Shown here piece after piece: positions 34,070-35,436 of a DNA stretch of 35,436 bases (position 1 is the stretch's first letter; the number at the start of each line of letters is the position of its first letter). A program made the translations under genes and the position numbers. Below the pieces are notes generated by a model that was not told the DNA's origin, made no database searches, and saw nothing but the letters and a program-made list of their open reading frames with translations. The stretch is from an uncultured Lachnospiraceae bacterium (lineage in GTDB: Bacteria; Bacillota; Clostridia; Lachnospirales; Lachnospiraceae), in NCBI GenBank assembly GCA_946623875.1, contig CAMORO010000020.1, positions 1-35,436 of the forward strand, written 5' to 3'.

Positions 34070-35146
34070 TTACGTAACTTTTTCAGAACAGGAATTCCCC
34101 CAAATTATTTCAGGTTCAATGATCACTCTTTTCTCCACCTTTTCACCGCGTATCATCTTAAGAAGGATCTGCGCCGCGATCCTTCCAAGCTCCTCCTGAG
34201 GATGTGCTACTGTGGTAAGTGATATTCCCGTACCGGTTACCGTCTGCGAATTGTCATATCCCGTTATCGAGATATCCCCCGGAACATCAAGTCCCATTTC
34301 CCTTATGGCCTTTATCAGATGATAAGCCACCTGATCATTATATGCAACTATTGCATCTATGGGTTTTCCGCTTCTTATCATATCCTGAAGGAGCACATAC
34401 GGATGTACAGCCCTGTCCTCCGTATAGAACCAGATAACATTCTCCGGATCATAGGCAATTCCACCCTCGGCCAGAGCCTTCGCATAACCCTTGTGCCTGT
34501 TCTGTCCCTGCGAATCATCACTTTTAAACACACCTATTATGTTCTTATGACCAAGACCGATCAGATATTCCGTCAGCAGGTAGGCACCCTTTTCATCATC
34601 CATAAGCACATGAGTCTTATCCTCCATCACCGAATAAACACCCTGGATGAAAACATACGGGATTCCGTATTTGTCCAATCTGTTGTACAGATCCTTATGC
34701 TTACAGAAGACATTGCTCTTGCTCGGCTCTATGATTATTCCGTCGATATTTTTCTCAATAAGCTCCTCAAGGCACTTTATCTCGCGGCTGCGTGAATTGT
34801 TGGTATTCTTGAGGATAATGCTGTATCCGTTCTCAGTAAGCACCGAATCTATTCCGCTTATAACCTTCGGGAAGATATAATCGGACAGATAGGTCATAAC
34901 AACGGCTATATCCTTTGAATCTTTTTTAAATCTTGATGCTATCGAACAGAAGGTACCGCTTCCGTGAACCGCATAAACATAGCCTTCGTTTTCAAGATCT
35001 GACAGGGCTTTCCTCACTGTCTGCCTGCTTACCGAGTACCGCCCGGAAAGGACATTTTCTGACGGAAGCCTGTCTCCCGGTCTGATCTCCTCAGACAGGA
35101 TCATATTTTTCAAATCTTCTTCTATCTGTAAATATTTAAGCGCCAT
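34070..35146 (-). CDS. araR: AraR-type transcriptional repressor (GntR head, LacI-type sensor)
   Basis: A 358-aa regulator. Residues 1-70 are a GntR winged helix (PGDRLPSENVLSGRYSVSRQTVRKAL, then GYVYAVHGSGTF). Residues ~80-358 are a LacI/periplasmic-binding-type sugar sensor (DGIIIEPSK, GLGHKNIIGVF, DAIVAYNDQVAYHLI, ISITGYDNS, TTVAHPQEELG), the combination typical of Firmicutes AraR. ATG at 35146 gives the usual MALKYLQIEEDL start with a weak GGGA upstream; a TTG at 35179 in frame would add 11 residues and has no better site. The next gene downstream is araA with the matching operator, so it likely represses araA and is released by L-arabinose. The last codons overlap a near copy of the dispersed 18-nt element. 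Confidence 0.93.
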   Translation of the reverse strand: MALKYLQIEEDLKNMILSEEIRPGDRLPSENVLSGRYSVSRQTVRKALSDLENEGYVYAVHGSGTFCSIASRFKKDSKDIAVVMTYLSDYIFPKVISGIDSVLTENGYSIILKNTNNSRSREIKCLEELIEKNIDGIIIEPSKSNVFCKHKDLYNRLDKYGIPYVFIQGVYSVMEDKTHVLMDDEKGAYLLTEYLIGLGHKNIIGVFKSDDSQGQNRHKGYAKALAEGGIAYDPENVIWFYTEDRAVHPYVLLQDMIRSGKPIDAIVAYNDQVAYHLIKAIREMGLDVPGDISITGYDNSQTVTGTGISLTTVAHPQEELGRIAAQILLKMIRGEKVEKRVIIEPEIIWGNSCSEKVT

Positions 35147-35363
35147 ATCATTCCCGGCAGGTTTGTCTATTGCTGCCAATTAGTTTCAAGTAATATATCA
35201 GTCGTTCTCCTGCCTCACATGCCGGCCTGACTGCCTTTGAGCCGGTACTGCCCATATTGAAGCATTGTCTGCATATTTTAAGTTTAACACATTTATCCAA
35301 ACCTTGACAGTATACCTGCGCGTGATTTTTATTTTCGGCAACGGTATGGTTTTACCTAAATTA

Positions 35364-35391
35364 TTGAATTTCCCCATAAAAATGCTGTAAT
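35364..35391 (+). promoter_or_regulatory. Possible plus-strand promoter leading out of the window
   Basis: TTGAAT (35364-35369), a 16-base spacer and TGTAAT (35386-35391) could start a gene beyond the right edge. The 290-bp space from the araR start to the window end otherwise shows no gene: a 76-codon minus-strand frame there has no ribosome site. Confidence 0.28.
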
Positions 35392-35436
35392 ATATTGAAA
35401 GAAAGTAATTTCTTGTTTGTTCATTCATACTTGTTT

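Noticed and set aside
35198-35428. 76-codon minus-strand reading frame at the right edge
   Set aside because: No ribosome-binding site, no recognisable family, odd composition; it overlaps a likely promoter region.
1-35436. CRISPR array
   Set aside because: No series of evenly spaced direct repeats is visible anywhere.

Overview
The window looks like chromosomal DNA from a Lachnospiraceae bacterium, probably Butyrivibrio or a close relative. This is inferred from gene content and protein style (VSGG-type leader peptide, NHLM-like exporters, GntR/LacI-type AraR, many c-di-GMP and hybrid-kinase proteins), not from a marker gene. Almost every gene lies on the minus strand, so reading order runs from high to low coordinates. 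The one complete plus-strand gene is an acetolactate decarboxylase.

Right edge (about 32.4-35.4 kb): araR and araA, with an AraR-type operator placed between the -35 and -10 of the araA promoter. Next (26.4-32.4 kb) comes the most unusual block: an extended -10 promoter, a compact ~125-nt region that folds into a closed multi-stem RNA, a reverse transcriptase (RT) with a GTG start, and two NHLM-type peptide-export ABC transporters. The RT stop and first transporter start overlap as ATGA, and the two transporters are 11 bp apart. The first exporter keeps a C39 peptidase-like domain, but its catalytic Cys is Asn. The RT resembles diversity-generating or unassigned RT groups more than group II intron maturases.

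Centre (10.6-25.6 kb): nine tightly packed minus-strand genes form one apparent signalling operon. In order they are a PTS EIIC-EAL fusion; a dCache-HisKA-REC-Hpt protein lacking its ATPase domain; REC-GGDEF; a hybrid kinase; a hybrid kinase carrying a whole DegV lipid-binding domain; a 72-aa protein; a FIST-like protein; a response regulator; and a dicarboxylate symporter with a kinase-ATPase-like N-terminus. They share a perfect 16-bp inverted-repeat divergent promoter region with acetolactate decarboxylase. This suggests a membrane phosphorelay linked to c-di-GMP that senses metabolites.

Left part (3.7-10.2 kb): a membrane PAS-GGDEF diguanylate cyclase with its own promoter; a small zinc-ribbon protein with a GG-type leader followed by a one-module NRPS; and a VOC-family protein with a clear terminator. 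At the far left are two lipoproteins. The last one ends inside the right end of an IS200/IS605-type element that enters from the window's left edge, so its C-terminus has been replaced by IS-derived codons.
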